From contig CAYWFP010000027.1 in the NCBI GenBank assembly GCA_964457365.1, positions 1 through 36,949 of the forward strand: a stretch of DNA of 36,949 nt, given 5' to 3'. A model generated the notes under the pieces. The model did no database searches and was not told the DNA's origin. It saw only the letters and a program-made list of their open reading frames with translations. Below are positions 7,228-14,893 of this stretch, in pieces (positions within the stretch are counted from its first letter, which is position 1; each line of letters starts with the position of its first letter). This stretch comes from CAYWFP01 sp964457365 (GTDB lineage Bacteria > Planctomycetota > SZUA-567). The position numbers and the translations under genes were made by a program.

Positions 7228-8949
7228 TTATTCAGCCACCCGTTCCAGGGTCACGTAATACGCCGCGCGTTCCTCGCCGCTCTCGTCCTTCATCCAGGCT
7301 TCCATTTGCGTTCGACCAGCCGGCAGGTCGAGCTCGAAGACCGCCGCCTCGGAATCCTGAGCGATCCCAGCGCAGTGATCCTGCTCGAAGAGGCGCAGCC
7401 GCGCGCGCGTAAGCTTCAGGCTGACCGCTTCCATGCCCGGATAGACGCAATCCTTCATGAACTCGGCCGAAGCCTTGGCGTCCATCTGCACGGTCAGTTC
7501 CTCCGGCCAGCGCCGGAGGGAAACGCGGTAGCGGCCGGCGCGTTCGACTTCGACGTTCCAGAAGCCCGCGGCCTTGTGCGCGGCGGCGATGGCTCCCTGG
7601 TTCCAGACCACGTCGCCCATCAGGTCCATCGAGCAGAGCTTGGCCGGGTTCTCCGCGTCGGTGCCGACGACAATGGCGCAGACCTCGTCGAAGGTGGGCG
7701 AAACCTCGGCCCACCACGCCTCGAGCGCCGCCTGCAACTCCTGGACGACTTTCGGATGGTCCGCGGCGACGTCGCGCGTCTGCCCCGGATCGGCCTTGAT
7801 GTCGTAGAGTTCCTTGCCGTGGACCAGCCGCCAGCGCCGGGTCATGACCGCGCCGCGCTCCTTCTGCGGCGGCTCGTTCGACTGCAGGATATTCAGAAAG
7901 TGCGTGCGCTCGGGCAAGGCCTCGACCTCGCCGCGCAGCAGCGGCGCGATGCTCGTTCCGTCGAAGGGCTTGCAGCCGGGGTCCGGCAACCCGCAGAGGT
8001 CCATGAACGTCGGCAGGAGATCGATATCGAGCGCCATCTCCCCGATATCGCGCCCGCCGGTCAAACCGCCGCCGGGCCAGCGGATGAAGAACGGCACGCG
8101 GTGGCCGCCGTCGTAGTACGAGCCTTTCATGCCGCGCATGCCGGCGTTGTAGCCGCGGGCGGCGTGCCCGGTCTCGTCCAGTTGCGCCGCGCCGCTGCTG
8201 CCGTTGTCGGTCATGAAGATCAGGATCGTGTTCTCGCGCAGACCGCGCTCGTCCAGGAAACGCGACAGCTTGCCGAAGTTCTCGTCGATGTTGGCGATCA
8301 TGCCGTAGAAGTCGGGCTCGGGGATATCGGGGTTGTCCGCATAGGGGCGGCGATACTTCTCGGCGACGAAGTACGGCGAATGCGGCGCGTTGGTGGAGAT
8401 GTAGGCGAAGAACGGTTCGTCCGGGGCCTCGTCGATGAAGCGCATCCCCTGCTCGAACCAGACGTCGGTGCAATAGCCGGTGTGCGCGCGCGCGCGCCCG
8501 TTGTGGAAGTAGGTATCGTCGAAGTAGTTGTTGCCCCAGAAATCCGGCGCCTGTCCCACGCCGCCGCCGTGATGAGCCACGGTCCGGGTGAAACCGCGCT
8601 CGAAAGGGCGGAAGGGGTGGTTGTCGCCGAGGTGCCACTTGCCGAAGAGGCCGGTGCGATAGCCGGCGGCGGCGAAGGCGTCGGCGAGGGTTTTCTCGTC
8701 GCGGCGCAGGATCGAGCGCCCCCAGCAGGTCGCCCAGGCGCCGTTACGGACCGGGCGGCGGCCGGTCATTAGCGCGCCGCGCGTGGGCGTGCACAGCGGC
8801 TGGACGTGGAAGTCGTCGAGGCGGACCGCCTCGGCGTGAAACGCGTCGATGTGCGGTGTCTCGAGCCACGGGTTGCCGGTACATCCCAGATCCGGATACC
8901 CCTGGTCGTCGGTCATGACAAGAACCACGTTCGGTCGCTGGGCAGGCAT
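7228..8949 (-). CDS. Type I sulfatase (arylsulfatase family)
   Basis: A 573-residue sulfatase. Metal ligands D14-D15 open the fold, and the formylglycine motif C53-T-P-T-R57 (C-x-P-x-R) marks it as a Cys-type enzyme needing maturation by FGE or anSME; neither is in the window. K104 and H106 (FGKWHLGDN) and the MTDNGSSG metal site are in place. The last about 120 residues form an extra beta-rich domain after the usual sulfatase end. No classical signal peptide follows the chosen start at 8949, which is supported by AAGGAG 6 bases upstream; an earlier TTG at 8970 would not add one. It should cleave sulfate esters from glycans or aryl compounds. It has its own promoter, overlapped by an inverted repeat (8952..8984). 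Confidence 0.92.
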   Translation of the reverse strand: MPAQRPNVVLVMTDDQGYPDLGCTGNPWLETPHIDAFHAEAVRLDDFHVQPLCTPTRGALMTGRRPVRNGAWATCWGRSILRRDEKTLADAFAAAGYRTGLFGKWHLGDNHPFRPFERGFTRTVAHHGGGVGQAPDFWGNNYFDDTYFHNGRARAHTGYCTDVWFEQGMRFIDEAPDEPFFAYISTNAPHSPYFVAEKYRRPYADNPDIPEPDFYGMIANIDENFGKLSRFLDERGLRENTILIFMTDNGSSGAAQLDETGHAARGYNAGMRGMKGSYYDGGHRVPFFIRWPGGGLTGGRDIGEMALDIDLLPTFMDLCGLPDPGCKPFDGTSIAPLLRGEVEALPERTHFLNILQSNEPPQKERGAVMTRRWRLVHGKELYDIKADPGQTRDVAADHPKVVQELQAALEAWWAEVSPTFDEVCAIVVGTDAENPAKLCSMDLMGDVVWNQGAIAAAHKAAGFWNVEVERAGRYRVSLRRWPEELTVQMDAKASAEFMKDCVYPGMEAVSLKLTRARLRLFEQDHCAGIAQDSEAAVFELDLPAGRTQMEAWMKDESGEERAAYYVTLERVAE

Positions 8950-8951
8950 AG

Positions 8952-8984
8952 CGCTCTCCTTCGGGATCAACTGAATGGAGAGCG
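8952..8984. promoter_or_regulatory. Inverted repeat over sulfatase start region
   Basis: CGCTCTCC and GGAGAGCG form a perfect 8-bp inverted repeat separated by 17 bases. The proximal arm contains the sulfatase ribosome site; the distal arm abuts the -10 box. If transcription starts where the -10 predicts (about 8978), the distal arm is only partly transcribed, which favours a DNA operator. If it starts earlier, it would form a hairpin hiding the ribosome site. Confidence 0.5.
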
Positions 8985-9013
8985 ATCATACCGCAAGTGC
9001 GCGAAAGGCGCAA
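8985..9013 (-). promoter_or_regulatory. Promoter candidate for sulfatase 1
   Basis: Minus strand TTGCGC (9013-9008), 17-base spacer, TATGAT (8990-8985). The -10 matches the consensus at five of six positions. Confidence 0.6.
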
Positions 9014-9033
9014 ACCCCCGCGACGCCGAATCG

Positions 9034-9228
9034 TCAGAAGACCTCGACGGGCGGCGTCTTCGGCTCGGGCTTCGCCTCCTCGGGCTTCTCGGGCGCCTGC
9101 TCGCCTTCGGCTTGCGGCTTCTGCTTCCACGGCGGAAGCCCGCGCATGACGCGCTGCCCCGTGCTCTTCTTTTCAGACTCGCGCTCCTGTTTCGTGAAGT
9201 CGCCCGGCGCCGGCTCGGGTTGGCGCAT
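9034..9228 (-). CDS. Small charged Pro/Glu/Lys-rich protein
   Basis: A 64-residue open frame with strong GC third-position bias, as in real genes here. The product is hydrophilic: an N-terminal basic part with KQERESEKKS, the sequence MRGLPPWKQKP, and a low-complexity tail of E-K-P repeats (APEKPEEAKPEPKTP). No signal, membrane segment or known domain is seen. The ATG at 9228 lacks a Shine-Dalgarno; the frame stays open about 10 codons further upstream without a good start, so the N-terminus is uncertain. It lies upstream of the sulfatase in the same direction, but the sulfatase promoter lies between them. Function unknown; it may be a disordered tail-like protein. Confidence 0.45.
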   Translation of the reverse strand: MRQPEPAPGDFTKQERESEKKSTGQRVMRGLPPWKQKPQAEGEQAPEKPEEAKPEPKTPPVEVF

Positions 9229-9263
9229 CAGTTGCGGCGGACTGGGTTTTCTTATGCAAAATA

Positions 9264-9293
9264 TTTTCGCGCGCGCGCGCGCCGGCGCGAAAA
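9264..9293. repeat. Alternating CG tract within inverted repeat
   Basis: TTTTCGCGC (9264-9272) is mirrored by GCGCGAAAA (9285-9293), enclosing more alternating C/G. The strictly alternating purine-pyrimidine run from 9268 is able to adopt Z-DNA under negative supercoiling, or to extrude a hairpin. It sits between divergent genes, upstream of the cheV promoter. No proper T-run follows, so a terminator is not supported. Confidence 0.6.
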
Positions 9294-9377
9294 CCCGTTC
9301 CTCGCAGCCGCGCCCCGCAAGGCGACAACCCTATTGTTTGCAAGCAATTAAGAGAATGTTAATTCCCTGCAGCCCCC

Positions 9378-9405
9378 TTGGCGGCGGCGCTTTTGCCCCT
9401 ATACT
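9378..9405 (+). promoter_or_regulatory. Promoter candidate for cheV
   Basis: TTGGCG (9378-9383), 16-base spacer, TATACT (9400-9405, five of six). A start near 9412 gives a leader of about 39 bases. An overlapping GG-N10-GC arrangement (9383-9396) resembles a sigma-54 core only weakly. Confidence 0.6.
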
Positions 9406-9450
9406 GTGTGGGCTTGCGGCGATGTCCGCGCGCCGGTATAGGAGAAGACC

Positions 9451-10407
9451 ATGTCCCACGATATCCTGCTCGAGAGCGGCACCAACGAGGTCGAGATCCT
9501 CGAGTTCTACCTCGACAAGCAGAGCTTCGGCATCAACGTCGCCAAGGTCATGCAGATCATCCCGTTCAACAACCTGCAGGTCACCGAGGTGCCAGAACCC
9601 GCCGAGGGCATGCTGGGCGTGATCGTCTGGCGGGAGGACACCATCCCGTTGATCGACCTCAACGCCGCGCTCAAGCGCGGCGGCGAGATCGTCTCCGAGC
9701 GGCCCATCGTCCTGGTGACCGAGTTCAACGCCGTCACCAACGCCTTCCTCACCGACGGGGTCAACCGCATCCACCGCCTCGGCTGGGACGAGATCCGCCC
9801 CTCGAGCGAATTCCTGGAGAACTACTCCACCCGCATCATCGGTTCGGTCAGCGTCGACAACACCGAGATCCTGCTGGTGGATTTCGAGTTTATCATCGCC
9901 GAGTACTGCCCCGAGACGAAGGTCGGCTACAGCCACTTCGACCTGCCCGCGCCCAAGTCCGAGGAACTCAAGCGCGAGGACGTCAAGATCGTCCTCGCCG
10001 AGGACTCGCAGTTCATCCGCAACACCATGGTCGGCTTCCTGCACAAGGCCGGCTACACCTCCATCGCCATCTACGAGAACGGCCTCGACGCCTACAACGA
10101 GATCATGAAGCGCAAGGAGGAGTGCGAACTCGGACAGACCGAGATGAGCGACGCGCTGCACCTGATCATCACCGATATCGAGATGCCGCAGATGGACGGC
10201 CTCACGCTCTGCCGCAAATTCAAGAAAGACATGGGCTTCTCCCACATCCCCGTGGTCGTCTTCTCCAGCCTCATCAACGAGCAGATGGCCGACAAGTGCA
10301 GCGACGTCGGCGCCGACGCACACATCACCAAGCCCGAGATCAGCCAGCTCGTCTCGATGGTGGACGAACTGGTGCTGCTGCGCCGCAACGTCGCCGTGAC
10401 GCCGTAG
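9451..10407 (+). CDS. cheV: CheV: CheW-receiver chemotaxis coupling protein
   Basis: A 318-residue protein with an N-terminal CheW-like domain (about residues 12-165; EILEFYLDKQSFGINVAKV and GMLGVIVWREDTIPLIDL) and a C-terminal receiver domain (about 185-312). In the receiver the acidic pair is in LAEDSQFIR, the phosphate acceptor is D242 in ITDIEMPQMDG, and the lysine is K294 in HITKPE. This is the exact CheV layout: it couples receptors to CheA and can be phosphorylated by CheA, usually serving adaptation or as a phosphate sink. AGGAG lies 6 bases before the ATG. It has its own promoter and faces the cheA-cheW-cheR operon tail to tail, so it is transcribed separately from its partners. Confidence 0.95.
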   Translation: MSHDILLESGTNEVEILEFYLDKQSFGINVAKVMQIIPFNNLQVTEVPEPAEGMLGVIVWREDTIPLIDLNAALKRGGEIVSERPIVLVTEFNAVTNAFLTDGVNRIHRLGWDEIRPSSEFLENYSTRIIGSVSVDNTEILLVDFEFIIAEYCPETKVGYSHFDLPAPKSEELKREDVKIVLAEDSQFIRNTMVGFLHKAGYTSIAIYENGLDAYNEIMKRKEECELGQTEMSDALHLIITDIEMPQMDGLTLCRKFKKDMGFSHIPVVVFSSLINEQMADKCSDVGADAHITKPEISQLVSMVDELVLLRRNVAVTP

Positions 10408-10461
10408 CGTCGCGGCTTCTCCGTCGCGCGATCAACAAGGCACGATCCGGAAGGCGCGCGA

Positions 10462-11352
10462 CTATTCGGGCTTGCGGTAGACCGCCGGCTGGATGTACTC
10501 GTAGAGTTTGTTGTCGCGGCCGAGCGTTTCGGAGTGGCCGATAAAGAGGTAGCCGCCGGGTTCGATGAAACGGTGGAAGCGCTTGACCAGTTCGTCCCGC
10601 GTCTGCTGATCGAAGTAGATCATCACGTTGCGACAGAAGATGCACTGGAACGGCTTCTTGAACGGCAGGCTCTTGTTCATCAGGTTGAACTTGCGATAGA
10701 CCACCTCCTTGCGCACCGCATCCTTGACCCGGAAACGCCCGTCGGGGAGGCGGTCGAAGTACTTCTGCAGAAACGGCGCGGGCATCAGCTTCACCCGGTC
10801 GGCGTCGTAGATCCCGGCCATGGCCTCGGCGAGGATCTGGTGCGAGATGTCCGTGGCCAGCACCCCCGCGTCCCAGGAGCCGTAGCGCGTGCCGAAGTAC
10901 TCGAAGAGCAGCATCTGCAGCATGTACGGCTCCTCGCCGGAGGAGCACGCCGCGCACCAGATACGCAGATCGCGCGAGCCGCGGGCCTCGAGCTTCTTCG
11001 TCCACTCCGGCAGCAGCGCCTGCAGGTAAAAGTCGAAGTGGGCCTTCTCGCGGTTGAAGTAGGTGTGGTTGGTGGAGATGCGGTCGACCAGTTCCGCCAG
11101 CGCCCGCCCCGAGCCGTCGGCCGCAAGATACTCGATGTACTGCCGGTAGCTGTTCATACGCTTCTGACGCAGAATCTTCTGCAACCGGCCGACCACGAGC
11201 GAACGCTTCTCCTCGGCGAGGGCGATGCCGAAATGGTCGTAGATCAACCGGCGAAGCGTCTCGAACTCCTCGTCGCGGAGTTCCGCGCGGGACCAGCCGA
11301 AGGAGCTGACCGGCTCGAACGCGCCGAAATCGGCCTGGGGAGGTGCCGTCAT
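10462..11352 (-). CDS. cheR: CheR chemoreceptor methyltransferase
   Basis: A 296-residue CheR. The helical N-terminal domain (about 20-95, LRRLIYDHFGIALAEEKRSL) precedes the SAM-binding domain with RIWCAACSSGEEPYML at 130-144, LATDIS at 165-170 and FCRNVMIYFD at 239-248. No TPR tail is present. It methylates glutamates of chemoreceptors using S-adenosylmethionine. AAGGAG lies 9 bases before the ATG. It is the last gene of the cheA-cheW-cheR set, 46 bases after cheW. A CheB methylesterase would be expected to oppose it, but none is in the window. Confidence 0.95.
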   Translation of the reverse strand: MTAPPQADFGAFEPVSSFGWSRAELRDEEFETLRRLIYDHFGIALAEEKRSLVVGRLQKILRQKRMNSYRQYIEYLAADGSGRALAELVDRISTNHTYFNREKAHFDFYLQALLPEWTKKLEARGSRDLRIWCAACSSGEEPYMLQMLLFEYFGTRYGSWDAGVLATDISHQILAEAMAGIYDADRVKLMPAPFLQKYFDRLPDGRFRVKDAVRKEVVYRKFNLMNKSLPFKKPFQCIFCRNVMIYFDQQTRDELVKRFHRFIEPGGYLFIGHSETLGRDNKLYEYIQPAVYRKPE

Positions 11353-11398
11353 CGCCGCCGCTCCTTGCTGCGACCGTTGCGCGCGTGGCCGCGGGAGG

Positions 11399-11908
11399 TC
11401 ATGCCTCGGCCAGGGCCTCGAGCTTGATCTCGTTGCCTTCGAAGAGCAACTTCTCGACGTCGAGGAGGATCTTGACGCTGTCCTCGAGACGCCCCATGCC
11501 CTTGATGAACTGGGCGCTCTTGCCCTTGGATGTCTTCGGCGGCGGGGCGATCCTCTCCTCGGGGATATCGGTCACCTCGCGCACGGTATCGACGATCAGC
11601 CCCACGGCGATGGTCTTGTACTGCACGACGATGATACAGGTCCGCTCGTCGTACTCGCGCTCGTCCATGTGGAAGCGCGCGCGCACGTCCATGATCGGGA
11701 TCACCTGGCCGCGCAGGTTGATCACCCCCTTGACGAACTCGGGCATGTCCGGCACGTCGGTAACCGACTGCATACAGATGATCTCGTTGACGTAACGGAT
11801 CTCGATGCCGTAGTCTTCTTCGCCAATGCGGAAGGTGATGTACATCCCCTCCTGGGTGTCCTCGTCCTCGCCGGCAAACGCATCGTCTTCATCGGTTTCG
11901 TCGACCAT
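11399..11908 (-). CDS. cheW: CheW coupling protein
   Basis: A 169-residue single CheW domain: YITFRIGEEDYGIEIRYVNEII, then VPDMPEFVKGVINLRGQVIPIMDVR, then IIVQYKTIAVGLIVDTVREV. It bridges CheA and chemoreceptors in the signalling array. The first 17 residues are an acidic extension, and after the core there is a hydrophilic stretch ending in LLFEGNEIKLEALAEA. GGGAG lies 4-5 bases before the ATG. It is 42 bases downstream of cheA, in the same operon. Confidence 0.95.
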   Translation of the reverse strand: MVDETDEDDAFAGEDEDTQEGMYITFRIGEEDYGIEIRYVNEIICMQSVTDVPDMPEFVKGVINLRGQVIPIMDVRARFHMDEREYDERTCIIVVQYKTIAVGLIVDTVREVTDIPEERIAPPPKTSKGKSAQFIKGMGRLEDSVKILLDVEKLLFEGNEIKLEALAEA

Positions 11909-11950
11909 TTGACTCCCTTTCCTCGCGTCTTCGTCGCTCGTGGATCGGTC

Positions 11951-14647
11951 CTACGACTCCGCCAGAGCCAGCGACTTGACGTGATCGATGAGGCTGACCA
12001 CGTCGATGATCAGGCTGATCTCGCCGTTGCCGAGAATGGTGCATCCGGAGACCCCGCGCACCTTGCCGAGGTAGTCCGAGAGCCCCTTGATGACGATCTC
12101 CTGCTGGCCGAGGATCTCGTCGACGAAGAGGCAGACGCTCTCGTGTCCGGCCTCGACGATGATCAGGATGCCGTCGTGCAGTTGCCGGAAGTCGTGCTTG
12201 ATGTTGTACGCCTCGTGCAGGCGGACCACCGGGATGAGCTCCTCGCGCACGCGCACCACCTCCTGCCCGTCGGGATTGACCGTCAGCTCCTCGCCGGTGG
12301 GGCGGAAGGACTCGCGGATGGCCAGCGTCGGCAGCGTGTAGCACTGCGACCCCACGCGAATGAGCATGCCGTCGATGATCGCCAGCGTCAGCGGGATGCG
12401 CAGGATGACGGTGCTGCCCTGACCGAGCTTGCTGTGCACGTTGACCTTGCCGCGCAGCTTCTCGATGTTCCTCTTGACCACGTCCATGCCGACGCCGCGC
12501 CCGGAGACGTCGCTGACCGTCTCGGCGGTGGAGAAGCCCGGCTCGAAGACGAAGCGAAAGACCTCCTCGTCCTTCAGGTCGTCGGGGTTGCCGGTGAAGA
12601 GCCCGCGGTCCATGGCGCGCGCGAGGATCTTCTCGCGATTCATGCCGCCGCCGTCGTCGACGATGAGGATCCAGACCTCGCCGCCCTCGTGCCGCGCCTC
12701 GATGGTGACCGTGCCGACCTCGGGCTTGCCCGCGGCGAGCCGTACCTCCGGCTTCTCGATGCCGTGGTCGATGGAGTTGCGGACGATGTGCACCAGCGGG
12801 TCGCCGATCTGCTCGATCACGGTCTTGTCGACCTCGGTGTCCTCGCCGATGAGGTTGAGCGTGACCTTCTTGCCGATCTTGCGCGAGAGGTCGTGCACCA
12901 GGCGGACCATCTTGCGGAACGTGGCCGAGAGCGGGATCATGCGCACCGACATGGCGATGTCCTGCAGGTCGCCAGTGATGCGGTGCAGGTGGTGGCTGGA
13001 ACGTTCGAAGCTCTCGAACTCCACGTCGCACAGGTCCGGGTTGCGCGTGACCATGCTCTCGGCGATGACCAGTTCGCCGATGAGGTTGATCAGCGAGTCG
13101 AGCTTGGCCAGGTCGACGCGAATGTCCTGCCGCGCCAGGGCCTTCTTTTCGCGCTTGGGCGGCAGCTCGGTCGCGGCGGGGGCCTTCTTCTTCTTGCCCT
13201 TCTCGAGCGTGGCGACGACCTTCTTCAGCAGCGTCTCCTCGTTGAAGGGCTTGTCGAGGAACTCCTCGGTGCCGAGCTCGATGAATTTGACGAGCATGTC
13301 GCGGTCGCCGTGGCCGGTGAGGACCATGACCGGCGCGAGCGGGTCGTTCTGCTTGAGCGCCTTGATGAAGTCGAGTCCGTCCATCACCGGCATGGCGATG
13401 TCGCTGATGATCATCTGCACGTCGTTGCACTGCGCCGTGGCCAGCTTCTGGAGCGCGTCCTGCCCGTTCTCGGCGGTGGTTACGCGGTAGCCGTTGTTGC
13501 CGAGCATCACCGTCACCACCGTGCGCAGCCCCTCCTCATCGTCGACGGCGAGGATGTGCGGGCCGCTCGCCTGCGGCGCGGACACCTCCGGCTGGCCCGC
13601 CGGGGCCGGTTCCGCGGGCGCGGAAGACGCGGCGGCCGCTTCGGCGGGCTGCTCGCGCGACGCCGGCTCGGCGGCAGGAGGCGTGGTCGCCGCGGCGGGC
13701 TGGGGCGTCTGCACCGGCAGCGTCTCCTGCAGCAGTTGCATGAATACCTCGGCGCCCTCGATCTCGCCCTTGCCGCCCTCGCTGATATCGACCACGCCCT
13801 CGTGCAGGACGTCGATGACCTTGAGCAGCATGCCGATGTTGTTGCTGTTGCGTTCGACGCCGCCCTCCTGCATGCCCTGGAGCACTTCCTCGAACTTGTG
13901 GCTCACCCCGCCCAGGTCCTGCAGCCCGAAGAAGCCGCAGTTGCCCTTGAAGCTGTGCATGGCGCGGAAGGCCTCGCGCATCTCCTCGTCGGAGTGTTCC
14001 GGGTCGCTCTCGATCTGCATCAGCAGGTTTTCGCAGTCGTCCAGCAGCTCCGCCGACTCGGTCACGAAGCGCTTGACCATCTCCGGCGTGATCTCCATCT
14101 CCATCGCCGCGGCGATGCCGCCGGCGCCGATAGCGGGATTGGGCTTGACCTCGCCCGGAGCCGGCGCGGGCTTTTCCGCGGCGATGGCCGGCGGCGACGC
14201 GGGCGCGGCCGCTTCAACCTCCGCGGGCGCGGCATCACCGCTCTCGCCAGCGATGGCCGCCTGCAACCTGGCGACCATGTCCCGGCACGGGCCTTCGTGT
14301 CCGGCATCGCCGAGCGTAGCCTCGACCGTGTCGAGCAGGCCGCGCATCAGATCGAGCGCCTGGCACAGCAGGTCCGTGTGCCCGCCGGTCATCTCGAGCT
14401 TGCCCTTGCGGAACAGGTCGAGCAGGGTCTCCGCCTCGTGGGTCACGCCGGCGATGCTGTTGAGCTGGAGGAAACCGGCGCTGCCCTTCATCGAATGGAA
14501 GAGGCGGAAGATGTTGTTCAGGATCTCCGGATCCACGCCGCCGGTCAGGTCGCTCGCCTGCTGCAGCTCGATGAGCTCCGGCTCGACCTCGTCGAGCATA
14601 TCGCGGCTCTCGGTGACGAATTCGTGCATCAGGTCGGCATCGGCCAT
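11951..14647 (-). CDS. cheA: CheA hybrid kinase: Hpt-Hpt-REC-H3-HATPase-CheW
   Basis: An 898-residue CheA with unusual order. Hpt1 (1-135) has H51 in FHSMKGSAGF and Hpt2 (183-312) has H231 in MHSFKGNCGFF. After an Ala/Pro linker (313-362), a receiver domain occupies about 363-482, with D369-D370, acceptor D416 in ISDIAMPVMDG and K466 in LDKPF. A Lys-rich linker leads to the dimerisation domain (about 508-575), the HATPase with the N-box VHIVRNSIDHGIE (619-631), DDGGGMN and GRGVGMDVV (717-724), and a C-terminal CheW domain. There is no typical P2 CheY/CheB-binding domain; the receiver takes its place. GGAG lies 8 bases before the ATG. As in other CheA proteins it should autophosphorylate on the Hpt histidines and pass phosphate to receivers, here possibly its own or that of CheV. 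Confidence 0.95.
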   Translation of the reverse strand: MADADLMHEFVTESRDMLDEVEPELIELQQASDLTGGVDPEILNNIFRLFHSMKGSAGFLQLNSIAGVTHEAETLLDLFRKGKLEMTGGHTDLLCQALDLMRGLLDTVEATLGDAGHEGPCRDMVARLQAAIAGESGDAAPAEVEAAAPASPPAIAAEKPAPAPGEVKPNPAIGAGGIAAAMEMEITPEMVKRFVTESAELLDDCENLLMQIESDPEHSDEEMREAFRAMHSFKGNCGFFGLQDLGGVSHKFEEVLQGMQEGGVERNSNNIGMLLKVIDVLHEGVVDISEGGKGEIEGAEVFMQLLQETLPVQTPQPAAATTPPAAEPASREQPAEAAAASSAPAEPAPAGQPEVSAPQASGPHILAVDDEEGLRTVVTVMLGNNGYRVTTAENGQDALQKLATAQCNDVQMIISDIAMPVMDGLDFIKALKQNDPLAPVMVLTGHGDRDMLVKFIELGTEEFLDKPFNEETLLKKVVATLEKGKKKKAPAATELPPKREKKALARQDIRVDLAKLDSLINLIGELVIAESMVTRNPDLCDVEFESFERSSHHLHRITGDLQDIAMSVRMIPLSATFRKMVRLVHDLSRKIGKKVTLNLIGEDTEVDKTVIEQIGDPLVHIVRNSIDHGIEKPEVRLAAGKPEVGTVTIEARHEGGEVWILIVDDGGGMNREKILARAMDRGLFTGNPDDLKDEEVFRFVFEPGFSTAETVSDVSGRGVGMDVVKRNIEKLRGKVNVHSKLGQGSTVILRIPLTLAIIDGMLIRVGSQCYTLPTLAIRESFRPTGEELTVNPDGQEVVRVREELIPVVRLHEAYNIKHDFRQLHDGILIIVEAGHESVCLFVDEILGQQEIVIKGLSDYLGKVRGVSGCTILGNGEISLIIDVVSLIDHVKSLALAES

Positions 14648-14792
14648 GCAGGGCTCTCCGGTCGGCTTCCACTACCGCGCGCGACGAGAATCGTACTCCG
14701 CCCCTCCCCGCAGCGGCGGGGAAGACGGTCGGGCCGGCGCTCGGCAAGGTGGAATGTAGTAAGAGATTGCAGGACTGTCCAATTGGTTTATT

Positions 14793-14815
14793 GTTAGGAC
14801 TTACCCGATCCTAAC
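14793..14815. repeat. Inverted repeat between cheA and exchanger
   Basis: GTTAGGA-N9-TCCTAAC, a perfect 7-bp-arm inverted repeat in the divergent spacer between cheA (minus) and the exchanger operon (plus). It lies about 65 bases above the exchanger -10, so it could be an operator. No known family site is recognised. Confidence 0.35.
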
Positions 14816-14857
14816 GCGCTCGTAACTTATCCGCCGCCGTCGCCGCGCGCGGGCATC

Positions 14858-14886
14858 TTGCCACGTCGGGCGGGTTTGGCTATAGT
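14858..14886 (+). promoter_or_regulatory. Promoter of exchanger operon, leaderless type
   Basis: TTGCCA (14858-14863), 17-base spacer, TATAGT (14881-14886). The ATG at 14894 is only 7 bases past the -10, where transcription would begin, so the mRNA should have little or no leader. There is also no Shine-Dalgarno before that ATG. Confidence 0.65.
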
Positions 14887-14893
14887 GTCGGCC

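Noticed and set aside
9382..9396. Sigma-54-like GG-N10-GC pattern upstream of cheV
   Set aside because: Only the GG/GC cores and TTGC match; a better sigma-70-type TTGGCG-N16-TATACT overlaps it.
10423..10462. GTCGCGCG/CGCGCGAC inverted repeat between cheV and cheR
   Set aside because: Loop of 24 bases, no T-run, and the right arm reaches the cheR stop codon; termination is not supported.
11669..14797. Very long open frame on the plus strand opposite cheW and cheA
   Set aside because: It is an antisense shadow caused by high GC; the minus strand holds complete, motif-bearing CheW and CheA. The same holds for long frames at 4339..7149 and 26887..29994.
14793..14815. Possible third copy of the palindromic repeat
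   Set aside because: It shares only TTAGGAC and ACCCG pieces with the 3872 and 20402 copies; arms and loop differ, so it is listed only as a separate inverted repeat.
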